Shown here in pieces: positions 24,204 to 32,209 of a stretch of DNA of 33,686 nt; positions within the stretch are counted from its first letter, which is position 1; each line of letters begins with the position of its first letter. The notes below the pieces were generated by a model. It had not been told where the DNA came from. It ran no database searches and was given only the letters and a program-made list of their open reading frames with translations. Source of the DNA: an uncultured Alphaproteobacteria bacterium (lineage in GTDB: Bacteria > Pseudomonadota > Alphaproteobacteria > Rhodobacterales > Rhodobacteraceae); NCBI GenBank assembly GCA_913051655.1, contig CAJXHI010000027.1, forward strand, positions 1 through 33,686, read 5' to 3'. A program made the translations under genes and the position numbers.

Positions 24204-25949
24204 TTAGCGCATTTCTTCTGCAGGTTTCACGCCAAGAATACCAAGACCTGCGGAAATAACAACACAAACAGCGCGAACAAGGGCAATTTTTGCTGCTGTT
24301 GTGGCCTTATCGTCTTCTTGAACGAACCGTAAGCTGGGAATTTCGTTACCTTTGTTCCACAAAGTGTGAAGGTCGCTTGCCAATTCATAAAGGTAAAAGG
24401 CAATTCTATGTGGTTCATTTGTGCGAGCAGCAATTTCTACAAGCCGCGGCCACTCGCTGAGCTTCTTAACGACAGTCAATTCGCTGTCATGTTGAATAGA
24501 GCTGAGATTGGTTTCTGCCAAAGTTTTATCACTGATATCGATTTGCATCTCAGCCGCGCGTCGCATAACGCTGCATCCACGTGCGTGGGCATACTGCACA
24601 TAAAACACCGGATTTTCGCGGGATTGTTCGAGCACTTTGTCAAAATCAAAATCAAGCGGAGCATCATTTTTGCGTGTGAGCATAACAAACCGCGTCACAT
24701 CGGGGCCAACCTGTTCCACCAAATCGCGCAAGGTTACAAAGGTTCCCGCGCGTTTAGACATCTTAAAGGGCTTACCATTTTTAAACAGTTTGACAAGCTG
24801 CATAAGTTTTATATCAAGTGAGACATTGCCGCCTGACAGAGCTGAGACGGCAGCTTTCATTCGTTTGACATATCCGCCATGATCAGCACCAAGGATATCA
24901 ATTAACTGATCAAAGCCACGCTCTACCTTGGTGCTGTGATAGGCGATGTCAGGGGCGAAATAGGTCCAGCTGCCGTCGGATTTCATAATCGGCCGATCAA
25001 TATCATCCCCGTGTTCTGTGGATTTGAACAAGGTTTGCTCGCGAGGTTCCCACTCTTCGGGTTTTTTGCCTTTGGGAGGGTCCAGCACGCCTTCATAAAT
25101 AAGCCCGTCTTTGCGAAGACCATCAATTGCGCCTTCGATGGCGCCTGTTCCGAAAAGCGATTTTTCGCTAAAAAAACTATCCATTGTGATACCGAGCGAT
25201 GTAAGGTCGTCACGAATCAACGACATCATCTGATCCGTTGAAAATTCCCTTACGTCAGAAAGCCAGAGTTGCTCCCCCTTATCCACATACGCGTCGCCGA
25301 CCTTTGCTTTAAGCGCTTCACCAACAGAGATAAGATAATCGCCCGGATAGGTTCCCTCTTCGAAGGCAACTTCCTGACCGTGCGCTTCAAGGTAGCGCAG
25401 GTAGACTGAGCGTGCCAAAAAATCGACTTGTGCGCCACCGTCATTTATATAGTATTCGCGGGTTACTTCGTAGCCTACAAAGGATAAAAGGCCCGCCAAA
25501 GCATCCCCGAATACGGCGCCGCGCGTGTGGCCTACGTGGAGTGGGCCAGTGGGGTTGGCGCTGACAAATTCAACATTTACTTTTTGACCTGACCCCATGG
25601 AGGAGGTACCAAATTTTTCCTGCATTTCCAAAACACACTTGATTACCTCTTGCCAGACATTATCGGCGAGCCGTAGGTTCAAAAATCCTGGCCCCGCAAC
25701 ATCTGTGGTTTTAATACGCACATCCGTCATTAGAATTTCCGCCAATTTCAAGGCAATGTCGCGCGGTTTTTGCCCTGAGGGTTTGGCTAGTACCATCGCC
25801 GCGTTTGTTGCCATGTCGCCGTGTAGCGGATCTCGTGGAGGCTCTACGGTGACATTGGCAAAACTAAGGCCATCGGGCAGTTCACCGTTCCGCACCAAAT
25901 CCTTTAACGCTTGGATTACGCACGCCTGAATGTCGCTAAATAGGTTCAT
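24204..25949 (-). CDS. argS: Arginyl-tRNA synthetase
   Basis: Charges tRNA-Arg; class I synthetase of 581 residues, normal length. The HIGH-type motif reads HVGH at 138-141 within NPTGPLHVGHTRGA, and KMSKR is at 396-400. The ArgRS N-terminal tRNA-binding module (residues 1-95, with GDMATNAAMVLAK near 44-56) and the C-terminal anticodon-binding domain with NPVFYVQYAHAR at its head are present. The start at ATG 25949 gives the expected N-terminus. It lies between dgt and the SPOR gene on the same strand, with a 129-base gap to dgt that could hold its own promoter. Confidence 0.97.
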   Translation of the reverse strand: MNLFSDIQACVIQALKDLVRNGELPDGLSFANVTVEPPRDPLHGDMATNAAMVLAKPSGQKPRDIALKLAEILMTDVRIKTTDVAGPGFLNLRLADNVWQEVIKCVLEMQEKFGTSSMGSGQKVNVEFVSANPTGPLHVGHTRGAVFGDALAGLLSFVGYEVTREYYINDGGAQVDFLARSVYLRYLEAHGQEVAFEEGTYPGDYLISVGEALKAKVGDAYVDKGEQLWLSDVREFSTDQMMSLIRDDLTSLGITMDSFFSEKSLFGTGAIEGAIDGLRKDGLIYEGVLDPPKGKKPEEWEPREQTLFKSTEHGDDIDRPIMKSDGSWTYFAPDIAYHSTKVERGFDQLIDILGADHGGYVKRMKAAVSALSGGNVSLDIKLMQLVKLFKNGKPFKMSKRAGTFVTLRDLVEQVGPDVTRFVMLTRKNDAPLDFDFDKVLEQSRENPVFYVQYAHARGCSVMRRAAEMQIDISDKTLAETNLSSIQHDSELTVVKKLSEWPRLVEIAARTNEPHRIAFYLYELASDLHTLWNKGNEIPSLRFVQEDDKATTAAKIALVRAVCVVISAGLGILGVKPAEEMR

Positions 25950-26078
25950 GTCTGATGGCTCCGAATTTTCGGCATGGTTTTAGCAGGCCCTTGTTTAAGG
26001 TCAATCAGAGTTTACTATCGTATATGCTCGGAGCGTTGCGATACGCCTTTACTCGCCTATATTCAATATTGGGTTCAC

Positions 26079-27218
26079 TTATTCCTTAGAAATTTCGTCA
26101 AACTGTTGTAAAGCGTAACGATCTGTCATTCCTGATATATAATCAGTCACCAATCGCGCAAGGGTTATTCGACCCTTTTCCGCGGCATCTGGTCCATGCC
26201 ACGGCGAAGGCAGTCGGTCCGGATGCGCCATATAATATGGGAATAGCGCATGGACGGCCGTTGTCACCTGCTCGCGTTTTTTTACGACGCTTGGTGCGCG
26301 ATAGACGCGGTGAAAGAGAAAGTTTCTGATGACCTTAAGGTCCGACCATATGTTTTCAGAAAACCGGATTATCGGGCGCCCTGCCCAGCGAATGTCTTGC
26401 GCTGATTTTGGGGCGAGTTCATGCAAATTACGTTGGCTGACAGCAATCACATCTTCGACCATAGCGCTGAAAAAACGCCTCAGGGCTTCATGTGCCCGCC
26501 TGTCATCATCTAGATTTTTATATTTTCGATCAACCTCACCAAAGCAGTCTTTTAGGATTGGCATGTCAACAAGTTGTTCCACAGAGAACAGCTTCGCCCG
26601 TAATCCATCGTGAAGATCGTGGCTGTTATATGCGATGTCATCTGCCAGTGCAGCAACCTGTGCCTCTGCACTTGCATGGCTGGTCAGTTCAAGATCGTTG
26701 TAATCACTGTATTCGGCAAGCGCATACGGAAGTGTGCCTGTCAAGGGACCATTGTGTTTTGCAATGCCTTCAAGCGTTTCCCACGTTAGGTTCAACCCGT
26801 CAAACTCGGCATAGTGGCCTTCAAGCAATGTCACAACGCGCACTGCTTGTGCGTTATGATCAAAACCTCCATAAGGCGTCATAAGATCGTTCAGGGCGTC
26901 TTCACCCGTATGTCCAAACGGGGGATGGCCCAAGTCGTGGGCCAGCGCCACGGTTTCAGTCAACGCCGAATTCAATCTTAAAACGCTCGCGATCGTTCTG
27001 GCAACTTGGGCGACTTCAATTGAATGGGTGAGACGGGTTCGGAAATAATCGCCCTCATGCTCGATAAAGACTTGAGTTTTGTGTTTTAGGCGGCGAAAGG
27101 CGCTTGAATGAATGATCCGGTCTCTGTCGCGTTGAAAGGCAGAGCGAAACGCGCTTTCCTCTTCAAAGAATAGCCGTCCGCGACTTTCTTTTGGGTTTGA
27201 AGAATATAAGCTGCTCAT
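26079..27218 (-). CDS. dgt: Deoxyguanosinetriphosphate triphosphohydrolase-like (Dgt) protein
   Basis: An HD-domain dNTP triphosphohydrolase of 379 residues, which splits dNTPs into nucleoside and triphosphate and so limits dNTP pools. The N-terminus has RDRDRIIHSSAFRRLKHKTQV (given here as RDRDRIIHS and FRRLKHKTQV). Metal-site residues are His65 (RTRLTHSIEV), His94-Asp95 (LAHDLGHPPFGH) and a later Asp in ALADDIAYNSHD. Substrate base preference cannot be read. AAAGG precedes ATG 27218. It is divergent from erpA, sharing a 78-base intergenic region. With dcd also in this window, two dNTP-pool enzymes lie within 8 kb. Confidence 0.93.
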   Translation of the reverse strand: MSSLYSSNPKESRGRLFFEEESAFRSAFQRDRDRIIHSSAFRRLKHKTQVFIEHEGDYFRTRLTHSIEVAQVARTIASVLRLNSALTETVALAHDLGHPPFGHTGEDALNDLMTPYGGFDHNAQAVRVVTLLEGHYAEFDGLNLTWETLEGIAKHNGPLTGTLPYALAEYSDYNDLELTSHASAEAQVAALADDIAYNSHDLHDGLRAKLFSVEQLVDMPILKDCFGEVDRKYKNLDDDRRAHEALRRFFSAMVEDVIAVSQRNLHELAPKSAQDIRWAGRPIIRFSENIWSDLKVIRNFLFHRVYRAPSVVKKREQVTTAVHALFPYYMAHPDRLPSPWHGPDAAEKGRITLARLVTDYISGMTDRYALQQFDEISKE

Positions 27219-27230
27219 GCTGTACCTTTC

Positions 27231-27259
27231 TTGTTATATTTTGCAAATACACTTATATT
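27231..27259 (+). promoter_or_regulatory. Candidate sigma-70 promoter for erpA
   Basis: TTGTTA at 27231-27236 and TATATT at 27254-27259 are separated by exactly 17 bases. A start near 27266 would give a leader of about 30 bases containing GGAAG before ATG 27297. It lies in the dgt-erpA divergent region. Confidence 0.45.
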
Positions 27260-27296
27260 GATTTCGTCCCAAGAGTGAAATGTCTGGAAGAATGTG

Positions 27297-27620
27297 ATGA
27301 ATTTACCTCCGACAGTAACAGAACGCGCCTTTGCAAGATTGGCAAAAATTGGTGCAGCGCAAGATGGCAAAGCGTTACGCGTGGCGGTTGAGGGTGGAGG
27401 CTGTTCGGGCTTTCAATATGAGATCGATCTTGATACCAAAACTGCTGACGACCTTGTACTTGAAGGGCACGGCGAAAGCGTCATAGTGGATAGCACATCT
27501 TTGCCGTTTCTATATAATGCCATTATTGATTTTTCCGACGAATTGATAGGAGCGCGGTTCGTCATTAATAATCCGAACGCGACAAGCTCTTGTGGATGTG
27601 GAACCAGCTTTTCCATTTAG
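27297..27620 (+). CDS. erpA: A-type iron-sulfur carrier ErpA (HesB/IscA family)
   Basis: Delivers iron-sulfur clusters to target apoproteins. The 107-residue protein has the three family cysteines: Cys36 in EGGGCSGFQY and the C-terminal pair Cys99 and Cys101 in SSCGCGTSFSI. GGAAG at 27286-27290 lies six bases before ATG 27297; an in-frame GTG at 27294 is an alternative. It is divergent from dgt and precedes xth by 60 bases. IscA and ErpA cannot be told apart with certainty from motifs alone, but the divergent dgt neighbour is the usual erpA context in this family of bacteria. Confidence 0.92.
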   Translation: MNLPPTVTERAFARLAKIGAAQDGKALRVAVEGGGCSGFQYEIDLDTKTADDLVLEGHGESVIVDSTSLPFLYNAIIDFSDELIGARFVINNPNATSSCGCGTSFSI

Positions 27621-27680
27621 TACGGATTAACATTTTACAGCAAGTATTCAATCGGTTGTGGGATGAAAAATAGGACAGAC

Positions 27681-28460
27681 ATGAAAATTGCTACGTTTAA
27701 TATCAATGGGATAAAGGCGCGTATTAATTCGCTTTCTGCGTGGCTGGACGAAGCTCAACCTGATGTTGCGCTCCTGCAGGAAATCAAATCTGTGGATGAG
27801 GCTTTTCCAAAAGAGATCTTTGAAGAGCGTGGATATAATGTTGCCACCCATGGACAGAAATCATTTAACGGGGTTGCCATACTGTCTAAACTGCCTATTG
27901 AGGATCTGACAATCGGTCTACCAGGGAGTGACAGCGACGAACAGGCGCGATGGATTGAAGCAACAGTGGTCGGTAAGCAGGCATTGCGCGTTTGCAATCT
28001 TTACCTTCCCAATGGAAATCCAACACCAGGGCCGAAATTTGACTATAAGCTTGAATGGATGGAAAGGCTTTATGCACGTGCTAAACTGCTTATTGAGGAT
28101 GAGCTCCCTGCGTTAATGGCTGGAGATTACAATATAATTCCCCAAAAAGAGGATGCCGAAAATCCTGATCGATGGATGAACGATGCACTTTTTTTGCCAC
28201 AAAGTCGCGAGGCATTTCGTAAGATACTCGCCATGGGCTTTACCGAAGCCTTTCGCGCAAAATATGCTGGGCGGGGTCATTATAGTTTTTGGGATTATCA
28301 AGCGGGGGCATGGAATCGTAACGATGGCATTCGTATAGATCACATCTTGATGACACCCGCATGTGCCGACATGATGCTGGAATGTGCAATTGATAAACAT
28401 CTACGTGACCGCGAAAAACCCTCTGATCACGTCCCAGTCTGGGTGCGTTTGGACAATTAA
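27681..28460 (+). CDS. xth: Exodeoxyribonuclease III
   Basis: An AP endonuclease and 3'-5' exonuclease of base-excision repair, 259 residues. The catalytic set of the ExoIII/APE1 fold is complete: Asn7 (TFNINGIKAR), Glu34 (LLQEIKS), Tyr108 (NLYLPNG), Asp149 and Asn151 (MAGDYNI), Asp220 (RIDHIL) and Asp249-His250 (SDHVPVW). I chose ATG 27681 (MKIATFNING), with AGGA five to six bases upstream; ATG 27663 would add six residues before the conserved beta strand. It follows erpA on the same strand and is followed by a long gene-poor zone. Confidence 0.95.
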   Translation: MKIATFNINGIKARINSLSAWLDEAQPDVALLQEIKSVDEAFPKEIFEERGYNVATHGQKSFNGVAILSKLPIEDLTIGLPGSDSDEQARWIEATVVGKQALRVCNLYLPNGNPTPGPKFDYKLEWMERLYARAKLLIEDELPALMAGDYNIIPQKEDAENPDRWMNDALFLPQSREAFRKILAMGFTEAFRAKYAGRGHYSFWDYQAGAWNRNDGIRIDHILMTPACADMMLECAIDKHLRDREKPSDHVPVWVRLDN

Positions 28461-28619
28461 GTTTAACCGTGTTTTTCGCGCGTCTTGGATTAGGTGGTGT
28501 GTTTGCATAATCAACAAGCTTGAAAATCTGTTTACTTTCCTGAACGACTTAAAACCTATCTGAAGGGATAGGATGAAGCAGTAAAAATCCTCCTTACTCC
28601 GTAATTTATGGATGGCTCC

Positions 28620-28643
28620 GTTTTCGGCGCAAGCGCCAAAAAC
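28620..28643. repeat. GC-rich inverted repeat flanked by T and A runs
   Basis: GTTTTCGGCGCAAGCGCC followed by AAAAAC forms a near-perfect hairpin: GGCGC/GCGCC with only two unpaired bases between the GC arms (a four-base loop is more realistic) and outer GTTTT/AAAAC. The T run precedes and the A run follows the GC stem on both strands, the reverse of a classic terminator, so its role is unclear. Confidence 0.4.
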
Positions 28644-28684
28644 TCTATAGGTCTATGAGATGCCCGCGAGTGTAAGCTACGGGA

Positions 28685-28981
28685 ATGCCAGTGAAAAGAG
28701 TGATAACTCTTCTTTCTGTGGTTTTACTGGCATCCTATGTAGCAGTATAGCTCAATTCGTTTTTGCCGCGTCTTAACTAAAATCCGAACTATACCGTGCG
28801 TAATGAAATAAGCGTTTTTGGGACGACCGCCGATCCTGGCCATATTGTTTTTTATGACTGTATATCCATTACGATTAAAGAAAAAATGTATGCTCAAAAG
28901 AGCGCAAAGCTTATTTCCTACGGAAAAGAAGCGATTAAACCTATGACATTGGAAGTGCAAGGATTGTTGAAAGTGAACTGA
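28685..28981 (+). pseudogene. Small secreted-type protein gene broken by two stops
   Basis: From ATG 28685 the frame encodes MPVKRVITLLSVVLLASY, a textbook signal-peptide start (basic end, then hydrophobic core). It is then broken by TAG at 28748-28750 and TAA at 28778-28780. After that the same frame runs open for 66 codons to TGA at 28979-28981, with a mixed, protein-like product (TADPGHIVFYDCISITIKEK, then AQKSAKLISYGKEAIKP). I do not recognise the family. Two stops within 33 bases suggest a decayed gene; a shorter intact ORF starting at 28796 is an alternative. Confidence 0.4.
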
Positions 28982-29101
28982 AAATCGCCGTTAATATGGG
29001 TGAGCAAGCGCGCGATTAAGTCTTAAAAGCGCTTGAATTTGCTTGAAACGACTTCAAACAAAAATCTTCGGCCTGCGTCCGGCGTATTAGGAGGCGATAA
29101 A

Positions 29102-29203
29102 TTGCCCTTTTTACGAAATCAATTATCCGAAAAATCTTTCAGCACGGATTGGTGGTGCACTAATAGTGGCGCTATTGCGGCTCTATTGGCATTAGGGCGT
29201 TAA
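29102..29203 (+). CDS. Candidate 33-residue ORF with strong Shine-Dalgarno, possibly a gene remnant
   Basis: AGGAGG at 29089-29094 is followed, after seven bases, by TTG at 29102, opening a 33-codon frame to TAA at 29201-29203. The product starts LPFLRNQLSEKSF and ends with a small-residue helix (SGAIAALLALGR), which reads like real protein. Sequence just beyond the stop, in another frame (FPAYKEIVEPIALRHRGD), also looks coding, so this may be the head of a frameshifted gene. No family recognised. Confidence 0.3.
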   Translation: MPFLRNQLSEKSFSTDWWCTNSGAIAALLALGR

Positions 29204-29359
29204 GTCTTTCCCGGCGTATAAAGAAATAGTTGAACCAATTGCTTTGAGGCATCGTGGTGATGTTAGCTGATCATCGAGGCGGCTCAATACAACTTTTTGG
29301 TGACTTGTGTGTAAAGTTGATGAAGCGAATGCCACACATGGCGGAGGTATAGCATAATA

Positions 29360-30358
29360 ATGCAACAAACCTACTTGCTATTTAATGCCAGTTTGCGGCA
29401 AGTTTTTAATATCTTGACAGAAAAGGAAGTGTTCTTGCCAGAACTGCCTAAACCACGCGGAAAATTGATATCAGATCGAGACATGTCGTCTTTGACCTGG
29501 TTGCGGGTTGGAGGTCGCGCGGATTATTTCTTTCAGCCAGCAGACAAACAGGACTTACAGGAGTTCCTTTCAGCCCTTTCGCTTGAGATTTCTATTTTCC
29601 CGATGGGGGTCGGCAGTAACCTGATTGTACGCGATGGAGGACTGCGTGCTGTGGTCATACGACTTGGACGCTTCTTTAATCATATTCTAATAGAGGGAAA
29701 TCGTGTGACCGCAGGGGCAGCGGCCTTGGACGCACATGTGGCCAAAAAAGCAGCAGATTCGGGACTTGATCTAACGTTCTTGCGCACCATTCCGGGTAGC
29801 ATTGGAGGCGCATTGCGTATGAACGCGGGCTGTTACGGATCTTATGTCGCAGATTATTTTACATCAGCACGGCTCATCAAACGAACTGGTGAAGAAGTGA
29901 CGCTTTTCAAAGACGATTTGGTATTTGGATATAGGCAGTCTAACATTCCTGAAGGGGCAGTGATTACCGAAGTTGTTTTTGAAGCAAACTATGGCGATCC
30001 AAAAGCGTTGCATCAGCGCATGGATGGCCAAATTCAAAAACGCGATGAAACCCAGCCCGTCAAAGAACTGAGTGCCGGAAGCACTTTCCAAAATCCTTCT
30101 GGATTTTCAAGCACTGGGCGGGCCGATGATGTCCATGATTTTAAGGCTTGGAAATTGATAGACGACGCAGGTCTAAGGGGTGCCCGCCTTGGCGGCGCGC
30201 AAATGAGCGAAAAACATCCAAATTTTTTGATAAATGCGGATAATGCAACGGCTGCAGATCTCGAGGGATTGGGGGAATTGATCCGAAAAAGGGTTTTCAA
30301 ACACAGTCAAATTGAGTTAGTATGGGAAATCATGAGGGTCGGAGAACCGGTCACATAA
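29360..30358 (+). CDS. murB: UDP-N-acetylenolpyruvoylglucosamine reductase
   Basis: Reduces UDP-GlcNAc-enolpyruvate to UDP-MurNAc with FAD and NADPH. The 332-residue protein has the FAD-binding motif [14 protein letters not shown] (81-94), [16 protein letters not shown] (142-157), FGYRQS and AGSTFQNP with the catalytic Ser241, and SEKHPNFL with Glu284. The core begins at [10 protein letters not shown] near residue 27; the first 24 residues are unusual for the family. ATG 29360 has GGAGG at 29343-29347, 12 bases away; GTG 29429 is an alternative start closer to the usual length. It opens the murB-ddl-ftsQ-ftsA block and is not preceded by murC. Confidence 0.95.
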   Translation: MQQTYLLFNASLRQVFNILTEKEVFLPELPKPRGKLISDRDMSSLTWLRVGGRADYFFQPADKQDLQEFLSALSLEISIFPMGVGSNLIVRDGGLRAVVIRLGRFFNHILIEGNRVTAGAAALDAHVAKKAADSGLDLTFLRTIPGSIGGALRMNAGCYGSYVADYFTSARLIKRTGEEVTLFKDDLVFGYRQSNIPEGAVITEVVFEANYGDPKALHQRMDGQIQKRDETQPVKELSAGSTFQNPSGFSSTGRADDVHDFKAWKLIDDAGLRGARLGGAQMSEKHPNFLINADNATAADLEGLGELIRKRVFKHSQIELVWEIMRVGEPVT

Positions 30359-30422
30359 AAAACCTGGCAAACAGGTGTCATTTAATAGGTCAAAAGGACC
30401 ACATTTTTGAGGCGAATTGGGA

Positions 30423-31337
30423 ATGTCGAGCAGGGCAACCCTGAAAGTTGTAGTGTTGATGGGTGGAATTTCCTGTGAGCGGGAAGTGTCGCTGTCATCG
30501 GGGCGTGAATGCGCCGCGGCTTTGAGGAAAGAAGGATACGAAGTCATTACGCTGGACGCAGGTCCGGACGTAGCGCTACGTCTTACAGAGTTAAGACCTG
30601 ATGTTGTTTTTAACGCTCTTCATGGACAATGGGGTGAAGATGGTTGTGTACAGGGTATCCTTGAATGGTTGAAAATTCCGTATACGCATTCTGGTGTTCT
30701 GGCTTCAGCTTTGGCCATGGACAAACAGAAAAGCAAAGCAGCATATCGTGCGGCGGGCCTTCCTGTAGTGGAGAGTTTACTGGCCAGCCGCGCTGAAATA
30801 TCAAAGCAGCACCTTTTAGATCCGCCCTATGTCGTAAAACCAAATAACGAAGGATCATCTTTTGGCGTAAATTTTGTAAGCGAAGACGCAAACGTTCCAA
30901 CAAAGCTTAGTGATGATTTGCCGACCTTTATGATGGTTGAAAAATATATCAAAGGACGCGAATTGACAACAACCGTTATGGACGAGCGGGTTCTGGGTGT
31001 CACAGAGATATTCACGGACGGCTGGTATGACTATCATGCGAAATATAAACAAGGTGGATCTTATCACGTTGTTCCAGCAAATGTCCCAGCAGGCATAACA
31101 GAGGCCTGCTTGGATTATGCGCAAAGGGCTCATCGTGCGATTGGTTGCCGAGGCGTGTCCCGTACGGATTTTCGTTGGGATGACACGAAAGGCGTTGCTG
31201 GGCTGTTCCTCTTGGAAACAAATACGCAACCCGGCATGACTCCCACATCGCTGAGTCCAGAGCAGGCTGCAAAAGAGGGCATCAGTTTTGGCGCATTTTG
31301 CCGCTGGATGGTGGAGGATGCATCATGTTTGAGATAG
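30423..31337 (+). CDS. ddl: D-alanine--D-alanine ligase
   Basis: An ATP-grasp enzyme that makes the D-Ala-D-Ala dipeptide of peptidoglycan; 304 residues. Visible motifs are GGISCEREVSLSSG (14-27, with the substrate-binding glutamate), ALHGQWGEDG (65-74), VVKPNNEGSSFGV (137-149) and ETNTQPGMTPTSL (265-277), which holds the metal ligands. I chose ATG 30423; a TTG six bases earlier is in frame. The gap from murB is 64 bases, and the 3' end overlaps ftsQ by 13 bases, so translation of the two is probably coupled. Confidence 0.96.
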   Translation: MSSRATLKVVVLMGGISCEREVSLSSGRECAAALRKEGYEVITLDAGPDVALRLTELRPDVVFNALHGQWGEDGCVQGILEWLKIPYTHSGVLASALAMDKQKSKAAYRAAGLPVVESLLASRAEISKQHLLDPPYVVKPNNEGSSFGVNFVSEDANVPTKLSDDLPTFMMVEKYIKGRELTTTVMDERVLGVTEIFTDGWYDYHAKYKQGGSYHVVPANVPAGITEACLDYAQRAHRAIGCRGVSRTDFRWDDTKGVAGLFLLETNTQPGMTPTSLSPEQAAKEGISFGAFCRWMVEDASCLR

Positions 31338-32209
31338 GTGAGATTGGAAATACCCCGAATGATCCAGCGCCGTCACGTTGGTCCTACAAGTTGCTGCGCC
31401 TTATGCTGTCTCCCTTGTTACGTGGCTTTGTGTTTTACGGGCTGCCTGTATTTTTGCTTATTGTTGTTGCCACGATAAACTTTTCCGATGAAAATCGGCG
31501 AGATCAACTGCGTGCGGCCTATGACAATATTTACCACTCTGTCATCGAGCGTCCGGAATTTATGCTGTCGTTAATGTCTATTACGGGTGCGAGCGACGAA
31601 GTTATGCAAGATGTCCGTGAAGTTATTGCGATCGATTTTCCCGTTAGTTCTTTTGCGCTTGATCTGGACCACATGCAAAGTGTTATCTCTGGTCTTGATC
31701 CTGTAAAACATGCAGAACTTCGCGTGCGCTCAGGCGGTGTTTTAGAAGTGCTAGTGACAGAGCGGATGCCAGAATATTTGTGGCGTCGGGATACAGGTTT
31801 GGAAGTTTTGGACGTGACAGGGGCCTACATCAAAAGTATTGGGTCCCGTCTGGACTATCCCCATCTGCCACTAATTGCGGGCGAGGGTGCAGACCTTCAA
31901 CTTAAGCAAGTACAAAAACTGTTAAAGGCGGCAGAACCGCTCGAAAACCGCTTACGTGGTTTGGTGTTTGTTGGGGAACGGCGTTGGGATGTGGTGCTAG
32001 ATAGGGAGCAAACTTTGATGCTTCCCGAAGAAGGTGCGACAAGTACGCTCGAACGTATTATTGCGATGGATGACGCCGAAGAACTTTTGGCACGCAACGT
32101 AAAAGCAGTAGATTTTAGAATTAAAAACCGGCCTACACTTCATTTGCGTGAAGGGGCGATGGAAGATTTAAAAGAAATCAAATTAATGCAATTGAGGCTA
32201 TCCCAATGA
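31325..32209 (+). CDS. ftsQ: Cell division protein FtsQ
   Basis: A bitopic divisome protein of 294 residues that links early and late division proteins. It has a 30-residue cytoplasmic start, one membrane helix (about 33-52, GFVFYGLPVFLLIVVATI) and a POTRA domain (about 79-148, ending GGVLEVLVTERMPEYLWR), then the beta domain. GGAGG at 31313-31317 lies seven bases before ATG 31325, within the end of ddl. Its stop overlaps the ftsA start by four bases. Sequence identity of FtsQ is low across bacteria; the position between ddl and ftsA makes the call firm. Confidence 0.94.
   Translation: MFEIGEIGNTPNDPAPSRWSYKLLRLMLSPLLRGFVFYGLPVFLLIVVATINFSDENRRDQLRAAYDNIYHSVIERPEFMLSLMSITGASDEVMQDVREVIAIDFPVSSFALDLDHMQSVISGLDPVKHAELRVRSGGVLEVLVTERMPEYLWRRDTGLEVLDVTGAYIKSIGSRLDYPHLPLIAGEGADLQLKQVQKLLKAAEPLENRLRGLVFVGERRWDVVLDREQTLMLPEEGATSTLERIIAMDDAEELLARNVKAVDFRIKNRPTLHLREGAMEDLKEIKLMQLRLSQ

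Larger units (their letters stand above)
28461..29359. other. 0.9-kb gene-poor zone with decayed coding sequence before murB
   Basis: No intact gene of normal size is visible. The zone holds a GC-rich inverted repeat (28620-28643), a signal-peptide-like reading frame broken by two stops (28685-28981) and a 33-codon TTG frame with a strong ribosome binding site (29102-29203). Protein-like stretches also occur in other frames near 28940-29060. In many Rhodobacteraceae murC precedes murB; no Mur ligase motif is seen here. Confidence 0.5.

Noticed and set aside
24366-24821. A 151-codon plus-strand frame
   Set aside because: Antisense to argS across the KMSKR region; a shadow of a conserved gene.
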